Assembly: GCF_018917145.1 (NCBI RefSeq) | Contig: NZ_JAHLOD010000006.1 | Span: forward strand, 38,206-102,205 | Source: Clostridium bornimense | GTDB lineage: Bacteria; Bacillota; Clostridia; Clostridiales; Clostridiaceae | Length of the DNA stretch: 64,000 nucleotides | Direction: 5' to 3' | In this document: positions 15,609 through 25,573 of the stretch, piece by piece | How the letters are laid out: the number at the start of each line of letters is the position of its first letter | How positions within the stretch are numbered: position 1 is the first letter of the stretch | Notes under the pieces: generated by a model | The model's database searches: none | What the model saw: only the letters and a program-made list of their open reading frames with translations | What the model was told of the DNA's origin: nothing | Program-made: the position numbers and the translations under genes

Positions 15609-17327
15609 TTAGTTTACCTTTAATATTTTTACTTCCATTGATTTTAAAGTGACTTCTCCATCAATAATTAATGATTTATTATTTAATAAATCTTGCACTT
15701 TACCTATAAGAGGTAACTTAATTGTTTCTTCAGTTTTGTTGTTATTAAATATTGCAATACAGATATCATCATTATATCTTCTTGAGAAAGCAATAACATT
15801 ATCCTCACAATAAATTTCTTTATAATCTCCATAAACTAAAACTTTATTTTCTTTTCTTAGTTTTATAAACTTCTTATAATAATCCAACATTTCTAAATTT
15901 TGCTCTTCTTTGTTCCATACCATGCATTTTCTATTTTGTGGATCATCACCACCATCCATACCTACTTCATCTCCATAATAAATGTATGGTATACCTAAGT
16001 ATGTGAATTGGAATGCTACTGCTAATTTCATAGCTTCAATATCATTACCTGCTTCTGTAAGAAATCTCTTTGTATCATGACTATCTATAAGATTCCACAT
16101 TTGTTTTGTAATAGAATCCATATAAAGCATTCTGTTTAATCCCAATATGTTAGAAAATTCATTAACATTAATGTATCTATGTCCAAAGAAATCTCCTACA
16201 GCATTTTTAAATGGATAATTCATAATACCATCTAATTGATCTCCTTTTAAGAATGAATTAGCTTCATGCATTATTTCTCCAATTATAACAGCATCACTAT
16301 TTACACTCTTTATTCTCTTTTTAAAATCTCTCCAAAAATCATGACCTATTTCATCACAAACATCTAATCTCCATCCGTCAATTCCTATTTCCTTTATCCA
16401 ATACTCCCCTACATTTAATAAGTATTCTCTTAATTCACTGTTATTTGTATTAAGCTTAGGCATGTTGGAGTGATTTGGTCCAAATGTATAATAGTTAATT
16501 TTTTCTTTGCTTACAGGAAAACTATCTATAAAGTACCAATCCTTATATTTTGATTCTTCTTGATTTTCTAAAACATCTTGGAATGCAAAGAAGTCATCTC
16601 CAGAATGATTAAATACTGCATCTAAAACTATCTTCATTCCCTTTTCATGACACTTTTCTACTAATTCTTTCGCTACTTCTACTGTTCCAAATTGTGGATC
16701 TATATTAAAGTAATCTGATGTATTATATTTATGAGCTGTATTTGATTTAAATATAGGAGTTAAATATACTAAATTTACACCTAAATCTTGTAGATAGTCT
16801 AGTTTATCTATAACACCTCTAAGATCGCCACCAAACATTGTATTCAATGTAACCTTTCCGCCCCATGGCAATACCCCTTCTGGATTTATGCTAGGATCTC
16901 CATTGCAAAATCTATCTGGAAATATTTGATAAGCTATTGCTTCTTGAAGCCATGGAACTTCTTCATATAAATCCTCTTTGGCTATATATGGATATATGTA
17001 GCTATATGCTTCTATATTATCACTTTTTGCTCCTCTTTCATTTAAATATGTTATATTGTTATCTTTATCAACTAATTTGAAATAATACATATATCTATTT
17101 CTTTTTACAGATATATTTGCTTGAAAGTAATCAAATAATCCAGCTTCTGCAACAATTTTCATTTCTTTAATTTCAAACGGTAATTTCTCCATATATTTAT
17201 CTTTATAATAAACTTCACATTTTTTAACTTCACCTTTAGCTGTTCTAACTCTTAATGTTAAAGTATCCATATCCTTAGCATAAGCATATGGTGCTTCTGT
17301 TGAATGATAAATTGCATATTTGTTCAT
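15609..17327 (-). CDS. GH13 alpha-glycosidase, neopullulanase/cyclomaltodextrinase type
   Basis: 572 residues from the ATG at 17327, which has GGGGGGA 6 nt upstream. Residues 1-125 form a CBM34-like N-terminal domain, typical of the neopullulanase/cyclomaltodextrinase/maltogenic amylase group. The catalytic barrel has QIFPDRFCNGDPS, DAVFNHSGDD, DGWRLDVCDEIGHD (nucleophile Asp), VIIGEIMHEA (acid Glu) and LIDSHDTKRF (third Asp). There is no signal peptide, so it acts inside the cell on imported malto-oligosaccharides or cyclodextrins. It is divergent from an AraC-family regulator that may control it. Confidence 0.9.
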   Translation of the reverse strand: MNKYAIYHSTEAPYAYAKDMDTLTLRVRTAKGEVKKCEVYYKDKYMEKLPFEIKEMKIVAEAGLFDYFQANISVKRNRYMYYFKLVDKDNNITYLNERGAKSDNIEAYSYIYPYIAKEDLYEEVPWLQEAIAYQIFPDRFCNGDPSINPEGVLPWGGKVTLNTMFGGDLRGVIDKLDYLQDLGVNLVYLTPIFKSNTAHKYNTSDYFNIDPQFGTVEVAKELVEKCHEKGMKIVLDAVFNHSGDDFFAFQDVLENQEESKYKDWYFIDSFPVSKEKINYYTFGPNHSNMPKLNTNNSELREYLLNVGEYWIKEIGIDGWRLDVCDEIGHDFWRDFKKRIKSVNSDAVIIGEIMHEANSFLKGDQLDGIMNYPFKNAVGDFFGHRYINVNEFSNILGLNRMLYMDSITKQMWNLIDSHDTKRFLTEAGNDIEAMKLAVAFQFTYLGIPYIYYGDEVGMDGGDDPQNRKCMVWNKEEQNLEMLDYYKKFIKLRKENKVLVYGDYKEIYCEDNVIAFSRRYNDDICIAIFNNNKTEETIKLPLIGKVQDLLNNKSLIIDGEVTLKSMEVKILKVN

Positions 17328-17375
17328 GTTTAATCCCCCCAAATATTCTTTACACTTGTATTATAACAAATTAAT

Positions 17376-17405
17376 TTGATTTTACTTGTATATAAATTAT
17401 ATAAT
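17376..17405 (+). promoter_or_regulatory. Promoter of the AraC-family gene
   Basis: TTGATT (17376-17381) and TATAAT (17400-17405) are spaced 18 bp, about 50 bp ahead of the start codon. Confidence 0.5.
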
Positions 17406-17457
17406 ATGTATATATTGAATATAATTTGAAATTTCTAAACTAACGGAGGAAATTGCC

Positions 17458-18129
17458 ATGTATGAACATTTTAAGTCAGATGTCAGAATTTTTAGTAATG
17501 AAATATTATTTCTAATTGATTTAAAAGCTAAACCGCAAATTCTTGAAATAGCTATAGATAAACATAAGTCAGAGATTGCAGACCAACTTCCAATTGAAAA
17601 TAAACGCACAGATTTACTAATTTGGAATGCTATATATACTAAAGAAATAATAAAACACGGGATATCAACTAAATATCTTCATCCCATTTATAATAACTTT
17701 TACGATCTTATACCAAAATTAAATACCTTAGAAGCCTTGCAAAAATTAGAACTTGACATGATCTCTACATATCTTGACTTACTAATAAATGATATAGAAG
17801 TTACAGATAACTTTGTAATTAATAGGATACTAAAACATCTACATCTAAATATAGAAAGTCAGATTTCATTAAAAAAGCTTTCTAAAGACCTCAATTTATC
17901 AGAAGGCTATATATCTCAATGTTTTAAAAAACATATGGGAATTACCGTAATGAAATATGCTAAAAAAATAAGAATAGAACGTGCTAAAGTTCTACTCTTA
18001 AGTACTAATGAAAGCATTTTAGATATTGGACTAGCTTTAGGATTTCATGATCAAAGCCACTTTTATAAAACATTTAAATCTTTTACTGGTATGTCTCCTT
18101 CTGACTATAGAAATAAAAATTACGGATAA
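17458..18129 (+). CDS. AraC-family transcriptional regulator
   Basis: 223 residues, start ATG after GGAGG. The C-terminal ~100 residues are the two helix-turn-helix motifs of the AraC/XylS family: ISLKKLSKDLNLSEGYISQCFKKHMG and SILDIGLALGFHDQSHFYKTFKSFTGMSPSDYR. The N-terminal ~120 residues are helical and do not match a cupin sensor; they resemble the N-terminal part of YesS/RhaS-like clostridial regulators only in general character. It is divergent from the GH13 glycosidase, with about 130 bp between the starts, so that gene is the first candidate target. Confidence 0.85.
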   Translation: MYEHFKSDVRIFSNEILFLIDLKAKPQILEIAIDKHKSEIADQLPIENKRTDLLIWNAIYTKEIIKHGISTKYLHPIYNNFYDLIPKLNTLEALQKLELDMISTYLDLLINDIEVTDNFVINRILKHLHLNIESQISLKKLSKDLNLSEGYISQCFKKHMGITVMKYAKKIRIERAKVLLLSTNESILDIGLALGFHDQSHFYKTFKSFTGMSPSDYRNKNYG

Positions 18130-18138
18130 AAACAAAAA

Positions 18139-18175
18139 CTTTAGTATGTGCCTTATTCATTTGCACATACTGAAG
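18139..18175 (-). terminator. Terminator of the DUF815 gene (between convergent genes)
   Basis: CTTTAGTATGTGC pairs with GCACATACTGAAG with one mismatch. On the minus strand the stem is followed by TTTTTGTTTTT. It may also end the AraC transcript coming from the other side. Confidence 0.85.
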
Positions 18176-18206
18176 TTAATACTATCTTTACAATAAGCAA
18201 AAAATT

Positions 18207-19565
18207 CTATCCTTCTTCTCCAGCTCCAATTTCTCCTTCTAACCAATCTACAAATTGTCTTGCTGTTCTTGCTGATCTTCCATTATACCAAAGCTCCCAC
18301 TTTTTAGCTTCCTTGAATAAATATTCTCTATCTACTTCAATACCTCTAGCTTTAACTAACCCTTCAACTATTTCAAAGAACTTATTTTGATCTGGTGACA
18401 TAAAAGATATTGTAATTCCAAATCTATCTGAAAGAGAAAGTTTTTCTTGAATAGTATCATTTGCATATATCTCTTCATTACTGTTACTTGATCCAAGTCC
18501 TGCTCTATCTGCAAAAGTTTCCTTTACTAAATGTCGTCTATTAGTAGTGGCATATATTATCATATTATCTGGTCTATTTTCTACACCACCATCTAATATT
18601 GTTTTCATTGCAGAATAACTATCCTCATTTTCTTCAAATACTAAATCATCAATAAATATTATAAATTTTTGAGGTTTATTTTTTAATAATCTAATTATCT
18701 TCGTAAAATCTCTTAAATTTTCTTTTTTAAGTTCCACAAGCCTTAATCCCATAGAATAATATTCATTTATTATTGCTTTAACTGTAGAAGATTTACCAGT
18801 ACCCCTATCTCCATAAAGTAATATGTTGTTTGCTGAATATCCCTTTAAGAAATTTAAAGTATTCTTAATAATTTCTTCTTGTTGACTTTTATATCCTATT
18901 AACTCTGAAAGCCTAACTGGATCTGGTTTATCTATTCCTTTAAGGTTACCTACGTTATTAGAATTCTCCCATACAAATGCCCTATATGTTGCAAATTCAC
19001 CACAACCATATTTTTTATAAAAGTCAATAAGATTATCTAAAGTATTGTTCCAATCTCTACTATCAAATATACTTTTCTTAAATTTATCAATATATGAAGG
19101 TGAATTTTTATATCCATCCTCCATATTATTATTCCAATCCATTAAACTCTCTATAATTATTGATTCAGTTTCATCTAAATTATAACTACTTATTATAATT
19201 TCTTTAATTTCTCTAGAATTAACTTCAGATATCTCTTTGATATAACTTAATTCTTTATTAGCTACATCCTTTATATAAGAGATCTTATCTGTATCTCTTT
19301 CTTCCACTGTTTTACTTAATAAGTTTTCCTTTGAAATTAACTTATCTATAAAATACCTTTTAAGAGACCCCCCATTATTGTTAATAAGTTCATAAGTAAA
19401 GTCATTATAACTATCCAATATTATATCTATGTCTTCTTTATTATCTAAAAGATCCATTATTCTATATAGCTTATTTACTACTACATCTTCTTTTATAGAA
19501 TTAAAAACACATAATGATTTTATTTTCATTCTCAAATTTTTTAATATGTTTTCTTTTGCCCCCAT
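18207..19565 (-). CDS. DUF815-family AAA ATPase
   Basis: 452 residues. The N-terminal ~190 residues are helical and variable. The C-terminal half is a AAA-type ATPase of the DUF815 family: LIGYKSQQEEIIKNT, Walker A LLYGDRGTGKSS, VELKKENLRDF, Walker B KFIIFIDDLVFEE, then ILDGGVENRPDNMIIYATTNRRHLV and LSLSDRFGITISF. DUF815 proteins are widespread in bacteria, but their substrate is unknown. The ribosome binding site is AAGGGG. It lies 24 bp after the AI-2E-type gene and may be cotranscribed with it. Confidence 0.9.
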   Translation of the reverse strand: MGAKENILKNLRMKIKSLCVFNSIKEDVVVNKLYRIMDLLDNKEDIDIILDSYNDFTYELINNNGGSLKRYFIDKLISKENLLSKTVEERDTDKISYIKDVANKELSYIKEISEVNSREIKEIIISSYNLDETESIIIESLMDWNNNMEDGYKNSPSYIDKFKKSIFDSRDWNNTLDNLIDFYKKYGCGEFATYRAFVWENSNNVGNLKGIDKPDPVRLSELIGYKSQQEEIIKNTLNFLKGYSANNILLYGDRGTGKSSTVKAIINEYYSMGLRLVELKKENLRDFTKIIRLLKNKPQKFIIFIDDLVFEENEDSYSAMKTILDGGVENRPDNMIIYATTNRRHLVKETFADRAGLGSSNSNEEIYANDTIQEKLSLSDRFGITISFMSPDQNKFFEIVEGLVKARGIEVDREYLFKEAKKWELWYNGRSARTARQFVDWLEGEIGAGEEG

Positions 19566-19589
19566 GTAAACATCCCCTTAAAATTTAAA

Positions 19590-20699
19590 TTACATATCTC
19601 CTAATGACTTAAACTTATACTTATTTACAGCCTTACCAGCATAAATCTTTATTACAGACATTACCGGTGATGCTAAAATCATACCAATTATACCATAAAA
19701 TCCTCCACCAAGCGTTACTGCTAATATCACTAATAACGGTGATAATCCAACTTTATTTCCAATAAGCTTTGGATCTAAAAACCATGCGTCAAATTGTTGT
19801 AGTAATAATAGAAATATAGCAATTATTACGGCACTTATTGGACTTGAAAATACATTTATAACAAAACCGGTTAATATTCCAATAAACGGACCAAAATACG
19901 GAATCATATTTGTAACGCCTACTATAACAGATAGCAATAATACATACTGTGATCCTAATATATTAAGACCAACAAGTGCAATAAACGCAATAATTAGCGA
20001 ATCTATAGCTTTTATTCCTAAATAAGTTCCTATCATCTTATGCAAGTTTCTAGCAACATTACAAATAGCAATTCCTCTTTTCTCTTTTACAACAATAAAT
20101 AAAACCTTTTTAAACAAATATACTATTTTTTCTTTATCATATAATATATATATTGCTACTAAAAACCCAAATAAGAATTTTACAAAAGAATTTGTAAAAG
20201 CTACTATTGATGTTAATAACATATTTAATGTTGCTGCACTAATTTCACTTATTTTAGGTATTAATATTTGTGGATTAAATTCTAATATTCCCGATTCTAA
20301 AATATTTCCTACTGCATCATTTTTAATAAATTCATTAATCCATTTTTGAAGCTCTATTGACATGTATGGTATTCTACCAATAAAATCCTCTATACTATAA
20401 TACAACTTTGGAAAAAGGTAAACGGAGGTAATAGCTATTACTCCTATTACAATTAAATATGTAAATAATATACTTATCACTCTAGTAAACTTCAACTTTT
20501 TCTCAAATAATTTCATAATTGGATTTAATATATATGCTATGATTAATCCAAAAATAAAAGGTTGAATCACTCCGTAAAACTTTCCAAATATACCAGTGAA
20601 ATAACCTATGTTATCTATTAGATTCATAAGAATATATGCTACTATAACTGTGCAAACTATCTTAATATAAATAATATGATTATTTATTAATTTTTTCAT
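19590..20699 (-). CDS. AI-2E family transporter (YueF/PerM type)
   Basis: 369 residues with seven or eight membrane helices. The family pattern is present: PFIFGLIIAYILNPIMKLFEKK near residue 45, a soluble segment of ~100 residues, then IALVGLNILGSQYVLLLSVIVGVTNMIPYFGPFIG and LDPKLIGNKVGLSPLLVILAVTLGGGFYGIIGMILASPV. The superfamily includes the AI-2 exporter TqsA and Na+(Li+)/H+ antiporters, so the substrate cannot be named from sequence. It is divergent from trkA with about 190 bp between the starts. Confidence 0.9.
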   Translation of the reverse strand: MKKLINNHIIYIKIVCTVIVAYILMNLIDNIGYFTGIFGKFYGVIQPFIFGLIIAYILNPIMKLFEKKLKFTRVISILFTYLIVIGVIAITSVYLFPKLYYSIEDFIGRIPYMSIELQKWINEFIKNDAVGNILESGILEFNPQILIPKISEISAATLNMLLTSIVAFTNSFVKFLFGFLVAIYILYDKEKIVYLFKKVLFIVVKEKRGIAICNVARNLHKMIGTYLGIKAIDSLIIAFIALVGLNILGSQYVLLLSVIVGVTNMIPYFGPFIGILTGFVINVFSSPISAVIIAIFLLLLQQFDAWFLDPKLIGNKVGLSPLLVILAVTLGGGFYGIIGMILASPVMSVIKIYAGKAVNKYKFKSLGDM

Positions 20700-20888
20700 G
20701 TATTTTTTACTCCCTATATTAATGTTACTTAATAATATAAAACATTTATCTATATTATTCTACTATATTAAATATTAGAAGTATATGCTCAGAATTTATT
20801 TTTCTTGATTTATTGTCGTTATATTATTATTATTATTGTGTAATATGACTTTTCTTTTTATTTATTAACGTATTTTGGAGGCTGCAAA

Positions 20889-22295
20889 ATGAAAATAATT
20901 ATTGTTGGCGCGGGTAAAGTTGGTTATACTTTAGCTTCAAATTTATCTTTAGAATATAATGATATTATTTTAATTGATATAAATAGTGAAAACTTATCCA
21001 AAGCTGAAAATTCACTCGATGTAATGACAATCAAAGGTAATGGTGTTAGCGCACATACCTTGATAGATGCAGGAATAAAAAATGTTGACCTACTTATTGC
21101 TGTCACTGGAAGCGATGAAATAAATATGCTATGTTGTCTAACTGGTAAAAAGTTAGGTGTAAAATCTACTATAGCACGTATTAGAGATCCTAAATATGCA
21201 AAAGAATTATCTCTTTTTAAAGAAGATTTAGGATTAGATATGGTGATAAATCCGGAAGAAGCTGCTGCTGATGAAATAGCTCGTATCCTTACATTTCCTG
21301 GAGCTGTAAAATTTGAAAGTTTTGCCAACGGAAGAGTTAGACTTTCTAAAATTGTTGTAAAAGACAATATGTCTATCTGTAATGTTAAAATAAAAAATAT
21401 TCACAAAATTACTAATACATCAGTATTAATAGCTGTAGTAATTAGAGATAGTGAACTTATAATTCCTTATGGGGATTTTGAATTACTTCAAAATGACCAT
21501 ATCTATGTTATTGGAAAATCATCACAAGTATACAACTTTTGTAAGTTTGTAAAAAATACTTCACTGAAAACTAAAAATGTTATGATTGTTGGCGGTGGAA
21601 AAATAACATATTATCTTTCAAAATTACTAAACGAGATGTATATAAACGTAAAAATAATTGAAATTAATAAAAATGTATGTGAAGAACTTTCCGAATCTCT
21701 TCCACACACATTAATATTAAATGGCGATGGAACAGATCCTGATTTATTACATTCAGAACATATATCAAATATTGATACATTTATAGCTATGACAGGTCAT
21801 GATGAAGAAAATATAATTGCATCATTAATTGCTAAAAAGAATAATGTAGAACAAGTTATAACAAAAGTAAGTCGCAGTAACTATTCATCTATAATAAACA
21901 AGCTAGATATAGATAATGTTATAACTCCTAAAGAAATTGTAACAGATGAAATTATTAAATATATCCGCGGTAATTCTGTAGAAACATTACATCGTATAGT
22001 AGATGGTCAAGGTCAAATATTAGAGATTATCGCTAAAGATACTGATCGTATAATAAACAAACCATTGTCTAAGATTAGTTTAATAGATGGCGTCTTAATT
22101 GGTACTATCGTAAGAAAAAATGAAGTGGTTATTCCAACTGGTAAAGATATGATTTTCCCTGAGGATAGGGTTATATTAATTACAAGTAAAAATAATGTAT
22201 CTTCATTAAATGATATTGTTAATATTAATTCGGGAGGACTTCATAGTGAACTTAAAACTAGTATTAAGAAGCTTGGGAATATTATTAGTATGTGA
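20889..22295 (+). CDS. trkA: TrkA potassium-uptake regulatory protein
   Basis: 468 residues, two tandem RCK units as in full-length TrkA. Each has a Rossmann NAD(H)-binding domain (MKIIIVGAGKVGYTLASNL at residue 1 and NVMIVGGGKITYYLSKLL near 232) and a TrkA_C domain. It sits on the cytoplasmic face of TrkH and gates K+ entry in response to nucleotides. The start ATG has TTGGAGG upstream. The C-terminus overlaps the trkH start by 50 bp, which suggests coupled translation. Confidence 0.95.
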   Translation: MKIIIVGAGKVGYTLASNLSLEYNDIILIDINSENLSKAENSLDVMTIKGNGVSAHTLIDAGIKNVDLLIAVTGSDEINMLCCLTGKKLGVKSTIARIRDPKYAKELSLFKEDLGLDMVINPEEAAADEIARILTFPGAVKFESFANGRVRLSKIVVKDNMSICNVKIKNIHKITNTSVLIAVVIRDSELIIPYGDFELLQNDHIYVIGKSSQVYNFCKFVKNTSLKTKNVMIVGGGKITYYLSKLLNEMYINVKIIEINKNVCEELSESLPHTLILNGDGTDPDLLHSEHISNIDTFIAMTGHDEENIIASLIAKKNNVEQVITKVSRSNYSSIINKLDIDNVITPKEIVTDEIIKYIRGNSVETLHRIVDGQGQILEIIAKDTDRIINKPLSKISLIDGVLIGTIVRKNEVVIPTGKDMIFPEDRVILITSKNNVSSLNDIVNINSGGLHSELKTSIKKLGNIISM

Positions 22296-23694
22296 AGCTA
22301 TATCTATTATTCCCTCACTAATAATATCTACTATATATAGAGATGGCGATTTTGGTTCATTTCTTGTTACAATAATAATAATATCTATAATAGCACTTAT
22401 ATTACTATCTATTAAACCAGATTCAAAAAAAATATATCCACGTGATGGATTTGCTATTGTTGCTTTTGGATGGATTTTAATATCTCTTTTAGGTGCTCTT
22501 CCATTTTACCTAAGTAGAGCAATCCCATCTTTTATAGATGCATTCTTTGAATCTAGCTCTGGTTTTACAACTACCGGAGCTTCAATCCTTTTGCAAATTG
22601 AAGGATTGCCTCATGGTATATTATTTTGGAGAAGCTTTACCCATTGGGTTGGAGGTATGGGAATATTAGTGTTAACCATAGCTTTACTTCCTTCTATGGG
22701 AATTGGATCTATGCAAATAATGAAAGCTGAAAGCCCTGGGCCTGTAGTAGACAAATTAGTTCCTAGGTTAGGTAAAACAGCTAAAATATTATATTCCATA
22801 TATTTTTGCATGACATTATTAGAGATATTACTTTTATGTATAGCAAAAATGCCACTTTATGATTCTATTGTACATTCATTAGGTACTGTCGGTACTGGAG
22901 GATTCTCTATAATGAATTCTAGTATAGCTCATTATAATAGTGTTCCTATTGATATAATAATTACAATATTTATGGTTTTAAGTGGTGTTAACTTTTCCTT
23001 ATATTATTTAATTATAAAGGGAAACTTTAAAGGTTTTTGGAAAAATGAAGAATTTAAGTTGTATATAAGTATTCTTTCTATAGCAACGTTACTTATAACT
23101 TTTGATTTATTAATGAAAAATACATATAAGTCATTTGGAACTGCTCTTAGATATTCTTCTTTTCAAGTTGCATCAGTTATGAGTAGTACTGGTTATGCAA
23201 CAGCAGACTACAATACATGGTCCATTTTTAGTAAGGTTATACTTTTACTTCTTATGTTCATTGGTGGTTGTGCTGGTTCCACCGGTGGTGGTATAAAAAA
23301 TATAAGATTTCTCATATTTTTTAAGAGCATGAAAAATTCACTTTTACGTATTATTCACCCTCGTGGTGTATATTCAGTAAGAGTTAATGATAAAGCTATG
23401 GACGGAAAAACTGTATCTGATGTTTTAGTTTACTTTTACATTTATATGACTGTTTTCACTATTGGTGTTATCATAATTTCTTTTAATGGCATGGACATAG
23501 GTACTACCGTTAGTTCTGTTCTTGCCACTCTTAGTAATATTGGTCCAGGTATTGAATTAGTTGGTCCTACTGGTAATTATGCAGCCTTTTCTGCACTAAG
23601 TAAAATAACCTTTTCTATAATAATGATAATTGGAAGAATTGAAATATACCCAATCATAATTCTTCTATTACCTCAATTTTGGAAAAGAAATTAA
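22246..23694 (+). CDS. trkH: TrkH potassium channel subunit
   Basis: 482 residues from the GTG at 22246 (VNLKLVLRSLG), which has GGGAGGA 7 nt upstream; the open frame extends further but without a site. It has about ten membrane segments and four pore-loop units of the TrkH/TrkG/KtrB superfamily. Selectivity-filter glycines are in FTTTGAS, GTVGTGGFS, SSTGYATAD and NIGPG-type loops, and CAGSTGGGIK is the gating-loop region. It forms the K+ pathway with TrkA. It is terminated by the hairpin at 23701. Confidence 0.95.
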   Translation: MNLKLVLRSLGILLVCEAISIIPSLIISTIYRDGDFGSFLVTIIIISIIALILLSIKPDSKKIYPRDGFAIVAFGWILISLLGALPFYLSRAIPSFIDAFFESSSGFTTTGASILLQIEGLPHGILFWRSFTHWVGGMGILVLTIALLPSMGIGSMQIMKAESPGPVVDKLVPRLGKTAKILYSIYFCMTLLEILLLCIAKMPLYDSIVHSLGTVGTGGFSIMNSSIAHYNSVPIDIIITIFMVLSGVNFSLYYLIIKGNFKGFWKNEEFKLYISILSIATLLITFDLLMKNTYKSFGTALRYSSFQVASVMSSTGYATADYNTWSIFSKVILLLLMFIGGCAGSTGGGIKNIRFLIFFKSMKNSLLRIIHPRGVYSVRVNDKAMDGKTVSDVLVYFYIYMTVFTIGVIIISFNGMDIGTTVSSVLATLSNIGPGIELVGPTGNYAAFSALSKITFSIIMIIGRIEIYPIIILLLPQFWKRN

Positions 23695-23700
23695 TTATAT

Positions 23701-23732
23701 AGCTGTTACATTTAAAATGTAGCAGCTTTTTT
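23701..23732 (+). terminator. Terminator of trkAH
   Basis: AGCTG.TACATTT pairs with AAATGTA.CAGCT, followed by TTTTTT. It begins 6 bp past the trkH stop. Confidence 0.9.
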
Positions 23733-23870
23733 AAATAAATTGTACAAATCAATTTACAATTATCAATTCCAGTGAAATTCTTTTATAATTTCTTAAATCT
23801 TTACTATTGTATGATTCATGAATCAAGGAAAGTTACTCCTTCAGTTTCTTTGATTTGTACCATAATTAAA

Positions 23871-23912
23871 GGAGGCATCGCTAGCAACTTATTTCATTAA
23901 TGCGATACCCCA
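23871..23912 (-). terminator. Terminator of the zinc-ribbon gene, dispersed repeat family
   Basis: GGAGGCATCGC pairs with GCGATACCCC around CATTAATG-containing loop sequence shared with the hairpins at 361, 15251, 25574 and 47006. On the minus strand it is followed by CCTTTAATT. Confidence 0.75.
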
Positions 23913-23928
23913 TTATTAAAAATAATAG

Positions 23929-24084
23929 TTATCTTCTATTATTTTGTTGTTTTCTTGCTTTTCTACATTCTGGACATCTTACAGGATCATTTTCAAATCC
24001 TTTTTCCTTATAGAATTCTTGTTCGCCTTCTGTGAAAACAAATTCTTTTCCACAATCTTTACAAACTATAGTTTTATCTGGCAT
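23929..24084 (-). CDS. Small zinc-ribbon protein (51 aa)
   Basis: It is 51 residues, from ATG at 24084 with a perfect TAAGGAGG upstream to TAA at 23929. The sequence begins MPDKTIVCKDCGKEF and contains a second pair in VRCPECRKARKQQN, so Cys 8, 11, 37 and 40 form a CxxC...CxxC zinc ribbon with a basic tail. This is the zinc-ribbon small-protein family common in clostridia; related domains occur in rubrerythrin-like and nucleic-acid-binding proteins. It stands alone between two terminators. It is a real gene by ribosome binding site, cysteine spacing and terminator. Function unknown. Confidence 0.85.
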   Translation of the reverse strand: MPDKTIVCKDCGKEFVFTEGEQEFYKEKGFENDPVRCPECRKARKQQNNRR

Positions 24085-24265
24085 TATTATTCCTCCTTAA
24101 ATATATCCTAGTATTTTTATTATGTATCTAAATAGCAATATTTATTCATATAACTATGATATGTACAACTAAAATATTAATTATTTAGTAGTACTAAATA
24201 CTATAATGTGATATTATATATTAACAAGTTAAAGTAATAAAATATATAAAGTAGGTGTATTATAA

Positions 24266-25555
24266 ATGAATATAGTAGAACTAGCTAAAATAGCTAAAAA
24301 AACTTCTATTAATCTAGCTGCTTGTGATACTGAGACAAAAAATAATGCTTTGAAATCAATTGCTGAAGCTTTAGAAAAAAGAAAATCAGAAATCTTTGAT
24401 GCAAATAATAAGGATATTGAAGCTGGAGAAAAAAGTAACTTGGCACTCCCTTTACTAAAAAGATTAAAATTTGATGATAATAAATTAAATGAAGTTATTG
24501 CTGGTATCAATAGCTTAATTTCTTTACCAGATCCTGTAGGTGAAACATTATGGTGTAAGGAATTAGATGAGGATTTAGAATTATATAAGGTAAGCTGTCC
24601 AATCGGTGTTATAGGTGTAATTTTTGAATCTCGTCCAGATGCTCTAGTACAAATTTCTTCTCTTTGCTTAAAAAGTGGTAATGCTGCTTTATTAAAGGGT
24701 GGTAGTGAAGCTCTTAATACAAATAAAATACTTACAGAAATTATTGTTGAAGCGTCTACTAATGCTGGAATTCCTTCTGGCTGGGTTCATCTTCTTGAAA
24801 GCAGAGATGATGTTACTGGAATGCTTAGATTAGATAAATACATAGACCTATTAATTCCAAGAGGTTCTAATGAATTTGTACAATACATAATGAATAATTC
24901 AACAATCCCAGTAATGGGCCATGCTGATGGAATTTGCCATTGCTATGTAGATAGTGATGCTGATATACAAATGGCTGTTAACATAGTTACTGATTCTAAA
25001 ACACAATATGTATCTGTTTGCAATGCAACAGAAACATTATTAGTACATAAAGATATAGCAAAAACATATCTTCCTCTATTAAAGAATGAGTTAGATAAAA
25101 AGAATGTAACTATAGTAGGGTGTGAAGACACTAATAAAATAATTAATGTTGATTTAGCTACTGAAGATGATTGGAAAACAGAATATTTAGATTATAAGTT
25201 ATCTATAAAAATTGTAAACTCTTTAGAAGAAGCAATAGATCATATAAATACTTATGGTTCTGGACATACTGACGCAATAATTACTAAAAATGAAGCTAAT
25301 GCTAAAACTTTTATGGAACTTGTTGACTCTGGTAATGTATTTTGGAATTGTTCTACTAGATTCAGTGACGGATTCCGTTATGGATTTGGAGCAGAAGTTG
25401 GTATAAGTACTAATAAAGTTCATGCAAGAGGTCCTGTTGGTCTTGATGGTCTTTTAATATATAAATATAAGCTTATAGGTCACGGAAATATTGTTGCTGA
25501 TTATTCAAACAATGTAAGAACTTTTAAACATAAAATGATTGATAAGAAATTCTAA
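24266..25555 (+). CDS. proA: ProA, gamma-glutamyl phosphate reductase
   Basis: 429 residues, usual length. It reduces gamma-glutamyl phosphate to glutamate semialdehyde with NADPH, the second step of proline synthesis. Landmarks: PIGVIGVIFESRPDALVQISSLCLKSGNAALLKGGSEA near residue 113, the catalytic-Cys stretch YVSVCNATETLLVH near 255, and the C-terminal FGAEVGISTNKVHARGPVGLDGLLIYKY. No proB (glutamate kinase) or proC lies nearby, so the pathway genes are dispersed. The ribosome binding site (AAGTAGGTG) is weak. It is terminated by the left hairpin of the repeat at 25574. Confidence 0.97.
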   Translation: MNIVELAKIAKKTSINLAACDTETKNNALKSIAEALEKRKSEIFDANNKDIEAGEKSNLALPLLKRLKFDDNKLNEVIAGINSLISLPDPVGETLWCKELDEDLELYKVSCPIGVIGVIFESRPDALVQISSLCLKSGNAALLKGGSEALNTNKILTEIIVEASTNAGIPSGWVHLLESRDDVTGMLRLDKYIDLLIPRGSNEFVQYIMNNSTIPVMGHADGICHCYVDSDADIQMAVNIVTDSKTQYVSVCNATETLLVHKDIAKTYLPLLKNELDKKNVTIVGCEDTNKIINVDLATEDDWKTEYLDYKLSIKIVNSLEEAIDHINTYGSGHTDAIITKNEANAKTFMELVDSGNVFWNCSTRFSDGFRYGFGAEVGISTNKVHARGPVGLDGLLIYKYKLIGHGNIVADYSNNVRTFKHKMIDKKF

Positions 25556-25573
25556 TCATCACAAATATCATAA

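Noticed and set aside
20821..20850. ATT microsatellite upstream of trkA as a phase-variation tract
   Set aside because: The run is short and imperfect and lies outside any likely -10/-35 spacer.
22210..22245. Longer trkH start
   Set aside because: The GTG at 22246 has GGGAGGA at ideal distance; the upstream extension has no site and would lengthen the overlap with trkA.
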